A stretch of DNA of 8,656 bases, taken from Balneolales bacterium (GTDB lineage: Bacteria > Bacteroidota > Rhodothermia > Balneolales > Natronogracilivirgulaceae). This document shows positions 1 to 7,069 of the stretch, in pieces; within the stretch, counting starts at the first letter, position 1; the number at the start of each line of letters is the position of its first letter. The translations under genes and the position numbers were made by a program. The notes below the pieces were generated by a model, which made no database searches, was not told the DNA's origin, and worked only from the letters and a program-made list of their open reading frames with translations. The stretch covers positions 1 to 8,656 of the forward strand of contig SKYW01000284.1 of NCBI GenBank assembly GCA_007127695.1. The letters run 5' to 3'.

Positions 1-1101
1 ACGCCCTCGCTGCTGATGGATGACGATTTCATCCGGGATACGCGCGCCGCCATCGAATACCTGTACAACCGGGACCTGGATACCTCCCTTGAAAAACTAT
101 CGGAATGGCGAAGGGCCTACCCTGAACATCCGGTGTGGCCGCTCTGGAAAGCGCTGGATGCCTGGTGGCCCATCCTGATCGACCTCGAAAATACCACATA
201 TGACGAACTTTTTCTTGCTGAGGCAGATAAGGTTAAAGATGCCTGTGAGGCAATACTGAAATCAGATCCCAACCACATGGATGCGCTTGTTGTTCGATCC
301 GTCATCAATGGCCAGGTTGCACGCTACTACTCCAATCGCTATCGGTGGTACCGCAGTTTTCTGCACGGGCGCAGGGCGCTGCGCGACTTTTTCCGCATAG
401 AAGAAGAACATCCGCACCTGCCGGACATACAATTCGGCCTGGGCATGTACCGCTATTTTACCGCCTTCCTGGTAGAGGAATATGCCATTGCCCGGTCCCT
501 CAGCTGGATGCTGCCCTCCGGTGATCGCCAGGAAGGCCTGTCCCGGCTGGCCGAGGCGGCTGACAGCAGTATCTTCGTGGAACCGGAAGCCACCTATTTC
601 CTGGGACATATCTACCTTCACTTCGAGAAGGAGCCCGACAAGGCGCTGGGATACCTGCGCGACCTGTATCACCGCTATCCGGATAACAGCTATTACCGCC
701 GGCTCTACATCCGGTCACTCTATCGGCTCAATCTTTCGAATGAGGCGCTCGCAGCTATCCATGAGAGCCTGGATCACCCGATGGAACCGGATTCACACGA
801 ATCGAAGACGATGCGGGAAGATCTTTTTGCCATTCGCGGACTCATCCGATATTACCATCAGGCGGATTACGAGGCGGCGAAGAGCGATTTTCTCGAGGCC
901 CTGGGATATGCGGAAAAACTGACTCCGTTTGCCGAACGAAGCAACCTGATCCTCTCTCTTTTCTACCTGGGAGAACTGAATATCCGTGAAGGCAACCGCG
1001 GTATGGCCCGTTTTTATTACAGCAGGGCTGCTACTCCCGACATCGATCATCCTTTTGTGAAAAAAGCACGCGAGGCGCTGAGGGTTCACCGCCTGGACTG
1101 A
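1..1101 (+). CDS. TPR-type helical repeat protein, 5' end probably truncated by the window
   Basis: The frame is open from the first base of the window. The first ATG is at 16, but it has no Shine-Dalgarno sequence and is preceded in frame by TPSLL, which could be the tail of a signal peptide, so the true start is probably upstream. The visible protein (361 residues from the ATG) is almost entirely alpha-helical and rich in Tyr, Arg, Leu and Ala. It has TPR-like helix pairs such as ALGYLRDLYHRYPDNSYY and a C-terminal pair around LSLFYLGELNIREGNRGMA. The block FGLGMYRYFTAFLVEEY resembles a conserved segment I recall from large TPR proteins of Bacteroidota and relatives, several of which are predicted to be exported. 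No catalytic motif is visible. It probably acts as a protein-binding scaffold, possibly in the envelope, with unknown partners. The peptidase gene starts 28 bp downstream on the same strand, so the two may be cotranscribed. The coding call is firm; the function is unassigned. Confidence 0.8.
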   Translation, partial: TPSLLMDDDFIRDTRAAIEYLYNRDLDTSLEKLSEWRRAYPEHPVWPLWKALDAWWPILIDLENTTYDELFLAEADKVKDACEAILKSDPNHMDALVVRSVINGQVARYYSNRYRWYRSFLHGRRALRDFFRIEEEHPHLPDIQFGLGMYRYFTAFLVEEYAIARSLSWMLPSGDRQEGLSRLAEAADSSIFVEPEATYFLGHIYLHFEKEPDKALGYLRDLYHRYPDNSYYRRLYIRSLYRLNLSNEALAAIHESLDHPMEPDSHESKTMREDLFAIRGLIRYYHQADYEAAKSDFLEALGYAEKLTPFAERSNLILSLFYLGELNIREGNRGMARFYYSRAATPDIDHPFVKKAREALRVHRLD

Positions 1102-1129
1102 TTTTACAGCATTCCGACAGCAACAGACA

Positions 1130-1939
1130 ATGAGCGATCCAACAACCAGCAAACAGTTTTACACCACCGGGAGTGATGAGGGAATTCTGCCGCCGGTGAC
1201 TGTTGTGCAGCGAAAGCGCCAGCGGACGATGCGGATCCGCGTCAAAGATGACGCCATCATCGTTTCCGGTCCGGCCAGCGTTCCAAAGCGCCGGCTGTTG
1301 CAATTCGCCGAGGAGAAACGCGCCTGGATCCGCAGCGCATGTCTGCGCAGACAGGAAAAAGTGCAAAAGCTTGCGCATAAAAAGGAGCAGGCGCAAGGCA
1401 CCCTGCTTTTACGGGGGCACCGGATGAATGTTTACGATTTTCCCGTACCCGGACTCCGCAAACCGACCCTCGAGGAACACGAGCATGCCATCGTTTACCG
1501 TTATAATCCGCTCGATCATTTACCCGTGGATGCGATCCCTTCAGAAAACACGGGGATGATTCAGAGCAACCTTTTTACGCCACATCCCGGAACCGATCTT
1601 GTCCATGATTTTTATCGCCGCCTGGCAAAAAAAGAACTTGCCGAAAAATTTCGTTTCTGGTCGGAGCAGCTGCCGTTCACTCCTTCGCGGCTTTCCATAC
1701 GGAATCAGCGGACCAAATGGGGGAGCTGCTCGTCAAGGGGCACTATTTCGCTGAACTGGCGGCTTGTCAAATGCCCGTCATCCATCATGGACTATATCAT
1801 CATCCACGAACTTTGCCACCTGCGCCACTTCAACCACAGCAGGGCTTTTTGGGATACTGTCCGGCAGTATTACCCCGGGGTCCGGTCCGCAAAACAGTGG
1901 ATCAGGAATAATTCAGACGAGATATTCGCTGATTTCTAA
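1130..1939 (+). CDS. YgjP/DUF45-family zinc metallopeptidase (M48-like, WLM clan)
   Basis: This is a 269-residue soluble protein with no signal peptide or membrane segment. The C-terminal third carries the family signature: RTKWGSCSSRGTISLNWRL, then HELCHLRHFNHSRAFW at about residues 226-241. H226 and H230 are the expected zinc ligands of the HExxH motif, E227 the catalytic base and H236 the likely third ligand. This matches COG1451 (YgjP-like, DUF45), commonly annotated as M48-family metallopeptidase. E. coli YgjP has been linked to UTP pyrophosphatase activity, so the physiological substrate is uncertain. The N-terminal part, with QRKRQRTMRIRVKDDAIIVSGP and a Lys/Arg-rich helix, also fits the family. 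A segment at about residues 120-155 looks longer than I expect for relatives. The ATG at 1130 lacks a clear Shine-Dalgarno sequence. The gene lies 28 bp after the TPR gene and converges on the methyltransferase gene. The family is secure, the substrate is not. Confidence 0.88.
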   Translation: MSDPTTSKQFYTTGSDEGILPPVTVVQRKRQRTMRIRVKDDAIIVSGPASVPKRRLLQFAEEKRAWIRSACLRRQEKVQKLAHKKEQAQGTLLLRGHRMNVYDFPVPGLRKPTLEEHEHAIVYRYNPLDHLPVDAIPSENTGMIQSNLFTPHPGTDLVHDFYRRLAKKELAEKFRFWSEQLPFTPSRLSIRNQRTKWGSCSSRGTISLNWRLVKCPSSIMDYIIIHELCHLRHFNHSRAFWDTVRQYYPGVRSAKQWIRNNSDEIFADF

Positions 1940-1996
1940 AGGACAGCTGCAAGGCATGCGCGGAGGAGAACAGGATGGACCAGGGTGGCAAACGGC

Positions 1997-2050
1997 TTGT
2001 CAAACGCTGCCCGGTCATCATGCGCTGTCAAATTTTCAATCGCTGTCAAA
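1997..2050. repeat. Three spaced TGTCAAA direct repeats in a convergent intergenic region
   Basis: The heptamer TGTCAAA occurs at 1998-2004, 2026-2032 and 2044-2050. The last two sit in the longer match CGCTGTCAAA (2023-2032 and 2041-2050), exactly 18 bp apart. The third copy overlaps the stop codon of the minus-strand methyltransferase. The stretch is flanked by an 8-bp inverted repeat, AACGGCTT at 1991-1998 and AAGCCGTT at 2050-2057, with a long 51-nt spacer. No T-rich terminator tail is visible on either strand. These repeats are short enough to be chance, and no function is assigned. Confidence 0.35.
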
Positions 2051-2693
2051 AGCCGTTGACGTGCCGAACTCCGTTCGTGACCTTCTTTTCCTGGTCAAAA
2101 ACCAGCATGCACTCCTTCGGGTCATCTATCCGCAGTGTGAAAAGCCGGGCCGGCGGCATATTCAAAAAGATGATCTTCTCATCCGAACAATACCGGCGCA
2201 CGAGCTGCTTTTCGAACCGGTTCCGGAAATGATTGAAGTTCATATACTTGTAGTAGATGATGTGCGAGCCGGGTTTGCATAGGGAGAGCTTGTGCTTCCA
2301 CATTTTCAGCGTCACCGAACGCGGCATCTGCTCATATGGCAGGCTTGAAATGACAAAATCATACGTGCGTTGCGGTCGAAACTTCAGAAAATCATCGTGG
2401 TGGAGACGAACATCCCCGTTAAACCGGAACTTGCGATGGAGGATGTTGTAGAAATAGCTGTTAAGCTCCACCACATCAAAGTGATCTTCTTTCCGCAGAT
2501 TGGGGAAGATATGTTCCGTAAAAGTACCTGTTCCCGGACCCAGTTCCAGTAGATCCAGCGGCTCCCTTTGACGATTTTTAAGCTCCTTGACCACCTGGCG
2601 CACCGCGTCCCTTGCCAGATACCTGGAGCTGGGCATCACCGCTCCTGTTTTTTTCCAGTCGCGGATAAAATGAATAATGTGTTGGTGTAACAA
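2046..2693 (-). CDS. SAM-dependent methyltransferase, PmtA-like (phospholipid N-methyltransferase family, COG3963)
   Basis: This is a 215-residue Rossmann-fold methyltransferase. The SAM-binding glycine motif LLELGPGTGTFTEHI is at about residues 48-62 (LELGPGTG 49-56). An acidic residue at the end of beta-2 follows (VVEL, E76). A motif IV-like segment, FVISSLPYEQMP, recalls the N/S-LP-Y/F motif of the KsgA/PmtA group. The N-terminal FIRDWKKTGAVMPSSRYLA closely resembles the opening of bacterial PmtA enzymes, which methylate phosphatidylethanolamine towards phosphatidylcholine at the membrane surface. An rRNA dimethyltransferase is less likely because the protein is short and lacks the C-terminal KsgA domain. 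The chosen start is TTG at 2691-2693, since no ATG precedes the conserved FIRDW segment; the frame stops just upstream at 2718-2720. ATT codons at residues 6 and 7 are rarer alternatives, and the first ATG (residue 20) would cut into the conserved N-terminus. No Shine-Dalgarno sequence is visible. The fold is confident, the substrate inferred. Confidence 0.82.
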   Translation of the reverse strand: MLHQHIIHFIRDWKKTGAVMPSSRYLARDAVRQVVKELKNRQREPLDLLELGPGTGTFTEHIFPNLRKEDHFDVVELNSYFYNILHRKFRFNGDVRLHHDDFLKFRPQRTYDFVISSLPYEQMPRSVTLKMWKHKLSLCKPGSHIIYYKYMNFNHFRNRFEKQLVRRYCSDEKIIFLNMPPARLFTLRIDDPKECMLVFDQEKKVTNGVRHVNGF

Positions 2694-2875
2694 GCGAAAG
2701 TGTGTAGGTTGCCTGTTTCAAGGTATATCGGATCTCAATCCGGGACAGATCGAAATCACTGCAGACCTTCATGATAACAAATTTACGGGTCACCTGCACT
2801 GCCCTGTTGCATCACCCTTAAAACACATATTTTATTATTTTGAAGTAATCCACTTCACCAACCGGTACATTTTCC
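2694..2875. promoter_or_regulatory. Divergent intergenic region between the methyltransferase and xseB-dxs
   Basis: These 182 bp separate two outward-reading genes, so they should contain promoters in both directions. The part nearest xseB is the AT-richest, around 2817-2842. It contains TATTAT/TATTTT -10-like hexamers at 2833-2838 and 2828-2833, with a TTGCAT at 2807-2812 as a possible upstream element. The spacers (20 or 15 bp) are not ideal, and TTATTTTG at 2835-2842 matches the Bacteroidota TAnnTTTG element only imperfectly. No convincing promoter could be picked on the minus strand. A short GTG-started minus-strand frame beginning at 2799 runs through this region, but it has no recognisable features and is not called. 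Confidence 0.35.
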
Positions 2876-3088
2876 ATGACAAAAAAAGAAGAAAAGGAAC
2901 GATTCGAATTTGAACACGCTTTACAAAGGTTGTCAGAGGTTCTGAAAGAGCTTGAGTCCGATGAGGTTCCTCTTGACAGAGCAATCGCCCTGTATGAGGA
3001 GGGCATGAACTTATCCAAAATGTGTTCAAAGAAACTGGAAGAAGCCGAGCTTCGCATCGAGCAGGTTACCAGAAAGGAAAAACAGTAA
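2876..3088 (+). CDS. xseB: Exodeoxyribonuclease VII small subunit
   Basis: This is a 70-residue, highly charged, all-helical protein matching the XseB family. FEFEHALQRLSEVLKELES is the first helix, followed by the diagnostic VPLDRAIALYEEGMNLSK and a C-terminal helix CSKKLEEAELRIEQV. E. coli XseB is about 80 residues, so the length is normal. XseB forms helical hairpins that assemble in several copies around the catalytic XseA subunit; the complex degrades single-stranded DNA from both ends in mismatch repair and related processes. XseA is not in this window, so the partner must be encoded elsewhere. The ATG at 2876 has no Shine-Dalgarno sequence. The stop codon overlaps the dxs start (TAATG), indicating an operon with probable translational coupling. 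In E. coli xseB is likewise upstream of dxs, with ispA between them. Confidence 0.95.
   Translation: MTKKEEKERFEFEHALQRLSEVLKELESDEVPLDRAIALYEEGMNLSKMCSKKLEEAELRIEQVTRKEKQ
3074..3078 (+). promoter_or_regulatory. Ribosome binding site of dxs
   Basis: AAGGA lies inside the last codons of xseB, 9 nt before the ATG at 3088. It supports 3088 as the dxs start over the longer in-frame ATG at 3022, which would sit deep inside xseB and add a non-conserved basic tail. Confidence 0.6.
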
Positions 3089-5019
3089 TGGAAAAACAAC
3101 CAGCGGTACCTGGCCCGCTTTTGGCCGCAATCAACAGTTCAGAGGATCTCAAAAAATTCTCACCCGAAGAGCTCCCAAAGGTATGTCAGGAACTACGGGA
3201 TTACATCATCGACATCGTATCCATACACGGTGGTCATTTCGGTGCCAGTCTGGGTGTGGTCGAACTCACGACGGCGCTTCACTATGTCTACAACACCCCG
3301 GATGACCTGCTCGTATGGGATGTCGGGCATCAGGCTTACGGACACAAAATCCTGACAGGGCGGCGCGACAATTTCCATACCAACAGAAAGTATGAGGGGC
3401 TTTCCGGTTTTCCTAAACGCACGGAAAGTCCTTACGACACTTTCGGGGTGGGGCACTCCAGCACGTCCATTTCGGCAGGACTCGGTATGTCAGTCGCCCG
3501 GGACCTCCTCAAAAAGGACCAGCAGGTAGTGGCTGTTATCGGTGACGGCGCCATGACAGCCGGTCTCGCATTCGAGGGCCTGAACAACGCAGGGGTCCAG
3601 AACAGCGACATCCTCGTGATACTGAACGACAACCGGATGTCCATTGACCCCAACGTCGGTGCGCTTAACGAATACCTTGCCGACATCACCACGTCCCAGA
3701 CCTTCAACAAAATCCGGAACGATCTCTATGACATGCTTGGCTACTTCCGCGGCGCAGGCGACAAGATGCGGAAAATGGCCTCGCGACTCGAAACGGTCCT
3801 CACCAGCGCACTCACACCCGGGTCCCTGTTCCGTTCGCTCGGTTTTAAATACTATGGTCCCGTGGATGGGCACAACGTAAAAAATCTCACCCGTCAGCTT
3901 AGCGATCTGAAAAAGGTTGGCGGGCCCAAACTGCTCCACGTCGTGACCGTAAAGGGCAAGGGTTTCGCCCCGGCCGAACGCGACCAGGTGAAATGGCATG
4001 CATCCGGCAGCCCTTTCGACAAGGTAACAGGCAACGCGCTCACTGTAACAACGAATGTAAAGCCCATCCCGAAGTATCAGGATGTCTTTTCCAAAACGCT
4101 TATCGACCTCGCCAAAAACAACCCGAAACTGGTGGGTATCACGGCCGCCATGCCCAGCGGCACGAGCATGCTCAAAATGATGGAAGAGCTTCCCGAGCGG
4201 GCATTTGATGTCGGAATTGCCGAACAGCACGCCGTTACGTTTGCGGCCGGACTCACAACCCAGGGCATCAAGCCGTTCGTTGCCATATATTCCACGTTTA
4301 TGCAGCGTGGATATGACCAGATCGTGCACGATGTCGCCATCCAGAAACTCCCCGTCGTCTTCTGCATGGACCGGGCAGGAGTGGCCGGCGCCGACGGTCC
4401 CACCCACCACGGCCTGTACGACATCGCCTACATGCGCTGCCTGCCAAATATGATCGTTGCCGCACCCATGGACGAGTGCGATCTGCGCAATATGATGTAC
4501 ACCGCCTCACGCTTCGACGACGCCGCCTTCGCCATCCGATACCCGCGCGGTGAAGTAACCGGCATGGCACTCAGCGATGAATACAAATACATCACTCCCG
4601 GAACCGGACGGGTTATCGTGGAGGGTGAGGATATCGCCATTCTCAGCTACGGAACCATTGGCAAGTATGCAGCTGAAGCACGGGAACAACTCCAACGTCA
4701 TGGCATTTCAGCTGGACATTATGACATGCGCTTCGCCAAACCGCTGGATACCGACATGCTGGACCTTGTTGCCCGCCGATACGATTATATCATCACCATT
4801 GAGGACGGTGCAATCCATGGCGGATTTGGTTCCGCAGTCGCCGAGTACTATATGGAGCAGGAAAAACGTCCCATAATGAAGATCATGGGTGTTGCCGATC
4901 GTGTCGTGGAGCACGGAAGTCAGAAACAACTGCATCGTGAACTGGGGTTGGATGCGGAAGGCATTGTCACCGAGACCCTCCGGCTGCTTAAAAAGCAGCC
5001 ATCCGTTATCCCCTCCTGA
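3088..5019 (+). CDS. dxs: 1-deoxy-D-xylulose-5-phosphate synthase
   Basis: DXS is a thiamine-diphosphate enzyme that condenses pyruvate with glyceraldehyde 3-phosphate to 1-deoxyxylulose 5-phosphate, the entry step of the MEP isoprenoid pathway; the product also feeds thiamine and pyridoxal synthesis. It is cytoplasmic and dimeric. The 643 residues are close to E. coli DXS (620), and all three transketolase-type domains are present. Landmarks are H50 in HGGHFGASLG, H81 in WDVGHQAYGHK, the ThDP/Mg motif GDGAMTAG (from G152) ending at NDN (180-182), the catalytic glutamate E379 in DVGIAEQHAVTFAAG, the STFMQRGYDQ segment, DRAGVAGADGPTHHG (ending about 442) and the C-terminal domain with IEDGAIHGGFGSAVAEYY. 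No key residue is missing. The start at 3088 is supported by the TAATG overlap with xseB and an AAGGA ribosome binding site. Expression is probably tied to xseB from a promoter upstream of 2876. ispA and other MEP genes are not in the window. Confidence 0.97.
   Translation: MEKQPAVPGPLLAAINSSEDLKKFSPEELPKVCQELRDYIIDIVSIHGGHFGASLGVVELTTALHYVYNTPDDLLVWDVGHQAYGHKILTGRRDNFHTNRKYEGLSGFPKRTESPYDTFGVGHSSTSISAGLGMSVARDLLKKDQQVVAVIGDGAMTAGLAFEGLNNAGVQNSDILVILNDNRMSIDPNVGALNEYLADITTSQTFNKIRNDLYDMLGYFRGAGDKMRKMASRLETVLTSALTPGSLFRSLGFKYYGPVDGHNVKNLTRQLSDLKKVGGPKLLHVVTVKGKGFAPAERDQVKWHASGSPFDKVTGNALTVTTNVKPIPKYQDVFSKTLIDLAKNNPKLVGITAAMPSGTSMLKMMEELPERAFDVGIAEQHAVTFAAGLTTQGIKPFVAIYSTFMQRGYDQIVHDVAIQKLPVVFCMDRAGVAGADGPTHHGLYDIAYMRCLPNMIVAAPMDECDLRNMMYTASRFDDAAFAIRYPRGEVTGMALSDEYKYITPGTGRVIVEGEDIAILSYGTIGKYAAEAREQLQRHGISAGHYDMRFAKPLDTDMLDLVARRYDYIITIEDGAIHGGFGSAVAEYYMEQEKRPIMKIMGVADRVVEHGSQKQLHRELGLDAEGIVTETLRLLKKQPSVIPS
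4982..5000 (+). other. Perfect 8-bp stem-loop in the last codons of dxs
   Basis: GGCTGCTTAAAAAGCAGCC forms an 8-bp perfect stem (4982-4989 with 4993-5000) with a 3-nt AAA loop, 16 nt before the dxs stop codon. The downstream sequence is not T-rich, so it is not a canonical intrinsic terminator. It could slow polymerase, protect the 3' end of the mRNA, or simply follow from the encoded LLKKQP. Confidence 0.45.
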
Positions 5020-5239
5020 TAATATCCCGGTTCCCGCCTGGCTCCCTCCCGATTACCGTTTATTTCCCGCCCGGGATACACCGCACGGAATTCCCACCGG
5101 TCGCGCGCGTAAGTTACTTTCATTCACTTGCCCTGTTTATTTTCGCCTAAGAGTTTGCTACATTGCCGTTCATCTTAATGAAAGCCCTTACATTGGCTTT
5201 ACCGCTTCAAAAAGCAATGTGCGAACCAGGAAAAAATCG
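5020..5239. other. Intergenic region between dxs and the MFS transporter
   Basis: This 220-bp gap has no supported gene. It contains an 8-bp inverted repeat, TATCCCGG at 5023-5030 and CCGGGATA at 5071-5078, separated by 40 nt of pyrimidine-rich sequence; the long loop makes a terminator doubtful. Downstream, around 5110-5165, base composition becomes more AT-rich. TATTTTCG at 5139-5146 is one base off the Bacteroidota TAnnTTTG -7 element, but I see no TTG at the matching -33 distance. The transporter probably has its own promoter here, but I could not place it. Confidence 0.3.
5228..5231 (+). promoter_or_regulatory. Ribosome binding site of the MFS transporter
   Basis: AGGA lies 8 nt before the ATG at 5240. 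This selects 5240 as the start rather than the in-frame ATG at 4889, which lies within dxs and would add a 117-residue tail with no membrane-protein character. Confidence 0.55.
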
Positions 5240-7000
5240 ATGAAAAAGCCCCGTCTACCCTTCTGGCAGATCTGGAACATGAGTTTCGGATTTTTGGGAA
5301 TACAGTTCGGATTTGCCCTTCAGAACGCCAACGTCAGCCGAATCTTCGAAACGCTCGGTGCCGATGTCGCACAGATCCCCATCCTGTGGATTGCCGCACC
5401 GGTTACCGGACTCATCGTTCAGCCCATCGTCGGTTACCTCAGCGACAACACCTGGAACCGGTTGGGCAGACGCCGACCCTTTTTCCTGGTTGGAGCCATC
5501 CTGGCTTCCCTGGCCCTCCTTGTGATGCCCAACTCCCCCTACTTGTGGATGGCGGCGGGCATGCTTTGGATACTGGACGCATCCATCAACATCACCATGG
5601 AGCCGTTCCGTGCATTCGTTGGCGACATGCTGCCGTCCGAGCAGCGTACCAAGGGTTTTGCCATGCAGTCCTTCTTCATCGGGATTGCCGCATTTGTCGG
5701 ATCCTTCCTCCCGTACATCATGACCAACTGGTTCGGCATCTCCAACGTCGCACCCGAGGGCATGATCCCCGATTCCGTCAAATTTTCCTTCTATTTCGGG
5801 GGCGCCATTTTCTTCCTGGCGGTGATGTGGACCATCTACCGCACAAGGGAGTACAGCCCGGAGCAGCTCAAGGCATTTGAAGAAGCCGAGAAAGCGGAGC
5901 ACGGCATTGATGAGAAAATCGAGGCTCCGGCGCTGACAGACGAAGAGCGCGCCCGGACAAAAATGATCCACGGCCCCATCCTCCTCGCCATCGGGCTCAT
6001 CCTCTCCTACTTCGTATACCATCAGGATTTCGCGCAGGAACTCTACATCCTGACCATCGGTATCGCTGCCATCGGGCTTATTATCTGGCTTGCCGGCTTC
6101 ATGCAGCGCCGCAGCAAGCGGAACGGCGTGGTGGTAATCTTTGACGACCTGTATCTCATGCCCAAAACCATGAAACAGCTGGCTGTGGTTCAGTTTTTCT
6201 CCTGGTTTGCCCTGTTCGCAATGTGGATCTACACCACATCCGCGGTCACCAGCCACATCTATGACATGCGGATGGACGCCGCGGAAGTCTCCGAACTTGT
6301 CGATGCCGGCACTCTGCTTGAAACCCGGACAGAGGCAGACTGGTTCGACCGTTTCGGCCGGGTTCAGCGCGACCTTGACACCTACCAGGCACAGATCGAA
6401 GCCGGACAATCCAACGTCACCGCCAGTATGCGCGTCGTCAATTTCTTTCTTGAGGAAGGCCGGGTCGACCTGACCCAAGAAACCCGCCAGACCCTGCGCC
6501 GGATTGAAAGAGAGTATAACGAAGGGGCGGACTGGGTCGGTGTCTCCTTCGGTATCTACAACGGATTCGCCGCTCTTGTCGCTTTTCTGCTGCCGGTTTT
6601 GGCCGGTTTCACCAATCGCAAAATCACCCATGCCTTCTCCCTGACCATGGGTGCCATCGGTCTCATCTCGATCTATTTCATCACCAACCCGATGATGATC
6701 CTGGTCGCAATGATAGGCGTCGGGCTGGCTTGGGCCAGCATCCTCTCCCTGCCATATGCCATTCTTGCCGGCTCCCTGCCATCCCATAAAATGGGTATCT
6801 ACATGGGGATCTTCAATTTCTTTATTGTTCTGCCCCAGATACTGGCCGCATCCATCCTTGGATTTATTGTCGGCACCATTTTCGATGGCCAGGCCATCTT
6901 TGCGCTCATTCTTGGTGGATGCACCTGGATTCTCGCGGCTGGACTCACCTTCCTTGTGGATGATGTCGACGACCCCGATCAAAAGGCAAAACACGCCTGA
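5240..7000 (+). CDS. MFS transporter of the SLC45/GPH sugar-cation symporter type, with a large TM7-TM8 insertion
   Basis: This is a 586-residue polytopic inner-membrane protein. The first helix (IWNMSFGFLGIQFGFALQNAN) is followed by SDNTWNRLGRRRPFF; the GRRRP motif at residues 76-80 after TM2 is the signature of SLC45 and plant sucrose-proton symporters. It is therefore probably a cation-coupled sugar or glycoside importer, substrate unknown. Six N-terminal helices end near residue 200. A charged cytoplasmic stretch (about 203-242) is followed by two hydrophobic segments (about 243-290), then TM7 (about 313-335) after MPKTMKQLAVVQFF. Residues about 343-425 are a soluble, acidic, helical insertion, after which the family motif YNEGADWVGV resumes at residue 426, followed by the remaining C-terminal helices. 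By standard MFS topology the insertion would be periplasmic. There is no adjacent sugar-utilisation gene to suggest the substrate. Family confidence is high; substrate confidence is low. Confidence 0.9.
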   Translation: MKKPRLPFWQIWNMSFGFLGIQFGFALQNANVSRIFETLGADVAQIPILWIAAPVTGLIVQPIVGYLSDNTWNRLGRRRPFFLVGAILASLALLVMPNSPYLWMAAGMLWILDASINITMEPFRAFVGDMLPSEQRTKGFAMQSFFIGIAAFVGSFLPYIMTNWFGISNVAPEGMIPDSVKFSFYFGGAIFFLAVMWTIYRTREYSPEQLKAFEEAEKAEHGIDEKIEAPALTDEERARTKMIHGPILLAIGLILSYFVYHQDFAQELYILTIGIAAIGLIIWLAGFMQRRSKRNGVVVIFDDLYLMPKTMKQLAVVQFFSWFALFAMWIYTTSAVTSHIYDMRMDAAEVSELVDAGTLLETRTEADWFDRFGRVQRDLDTYQAQIEAGQSNVTASMRVVNFFLEEGRVDLTQETRQTLRRIEREYNEGADWVGVSFGIYNGFAALVAFLLPVLAGFTNRKITHAFSLTMGAIGLISIYFITNPMMILVAMIGVGLAWASILSLPYAILAGSLPSHKMGIYMGIFNFFIVLPQILAASILGFIVGTIFDGQAIFALILGGCTWILAAGLTFLVDDVDDPDQKAKHA

Positions 7001-7069
7001 CGGACATCTGGCAGACAGCAATCCCACGGAACGCACTGACGGGCCCATGGAACCATGTACCCTGCGTGG

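Noticed and set aside
2578..2799. GTG-started minus-strand frame overlapping the 5' end of the methyltransferase, possibly its frameshifted N-terminus
   Set aside because: The methyltransferase already has its family N-terminus (FIRDW...GAVMPSS) in its own frame, and the first part of this frame (MQVTRKFVIMKVCSDFDLS) matches nothing I recognise. Coding cannot be excluded but is unsupported.
3022..3087. Longer dxs start at 3022
   Set aside because: It would overlap xseB by 67 bp and add a basic non-conserved tail. The ATG at 3088 has a ribosome binding site and a TAATG junction.
3490..4410. 306-codon minus-strand frame opposite dxs
   Set aside because: It is antisense to the conserved core of dxs, shows no recognisable motif and has no ribosome binding site or neighbouring gene on that strand.
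4889..5239. N-terminal extension of the MFS transporter starting inside dxs
   Set aside because: The extra 117 residues overlap dxs out of frame and show no conserved character. The ATG at 5240 has an AGGA site at proper spacing and precedes the first conserved helix.
5255..7048. 597-codon open frame on the minus strand opposite the MFS transporter
   Set aside because: It lies exactly antisense to a clear membrane transporter. Its translation is Gly/Asp/His-rich with no domain or membrane pattern, as expected when GC-biased third positions suppress stops on the opposite strand.
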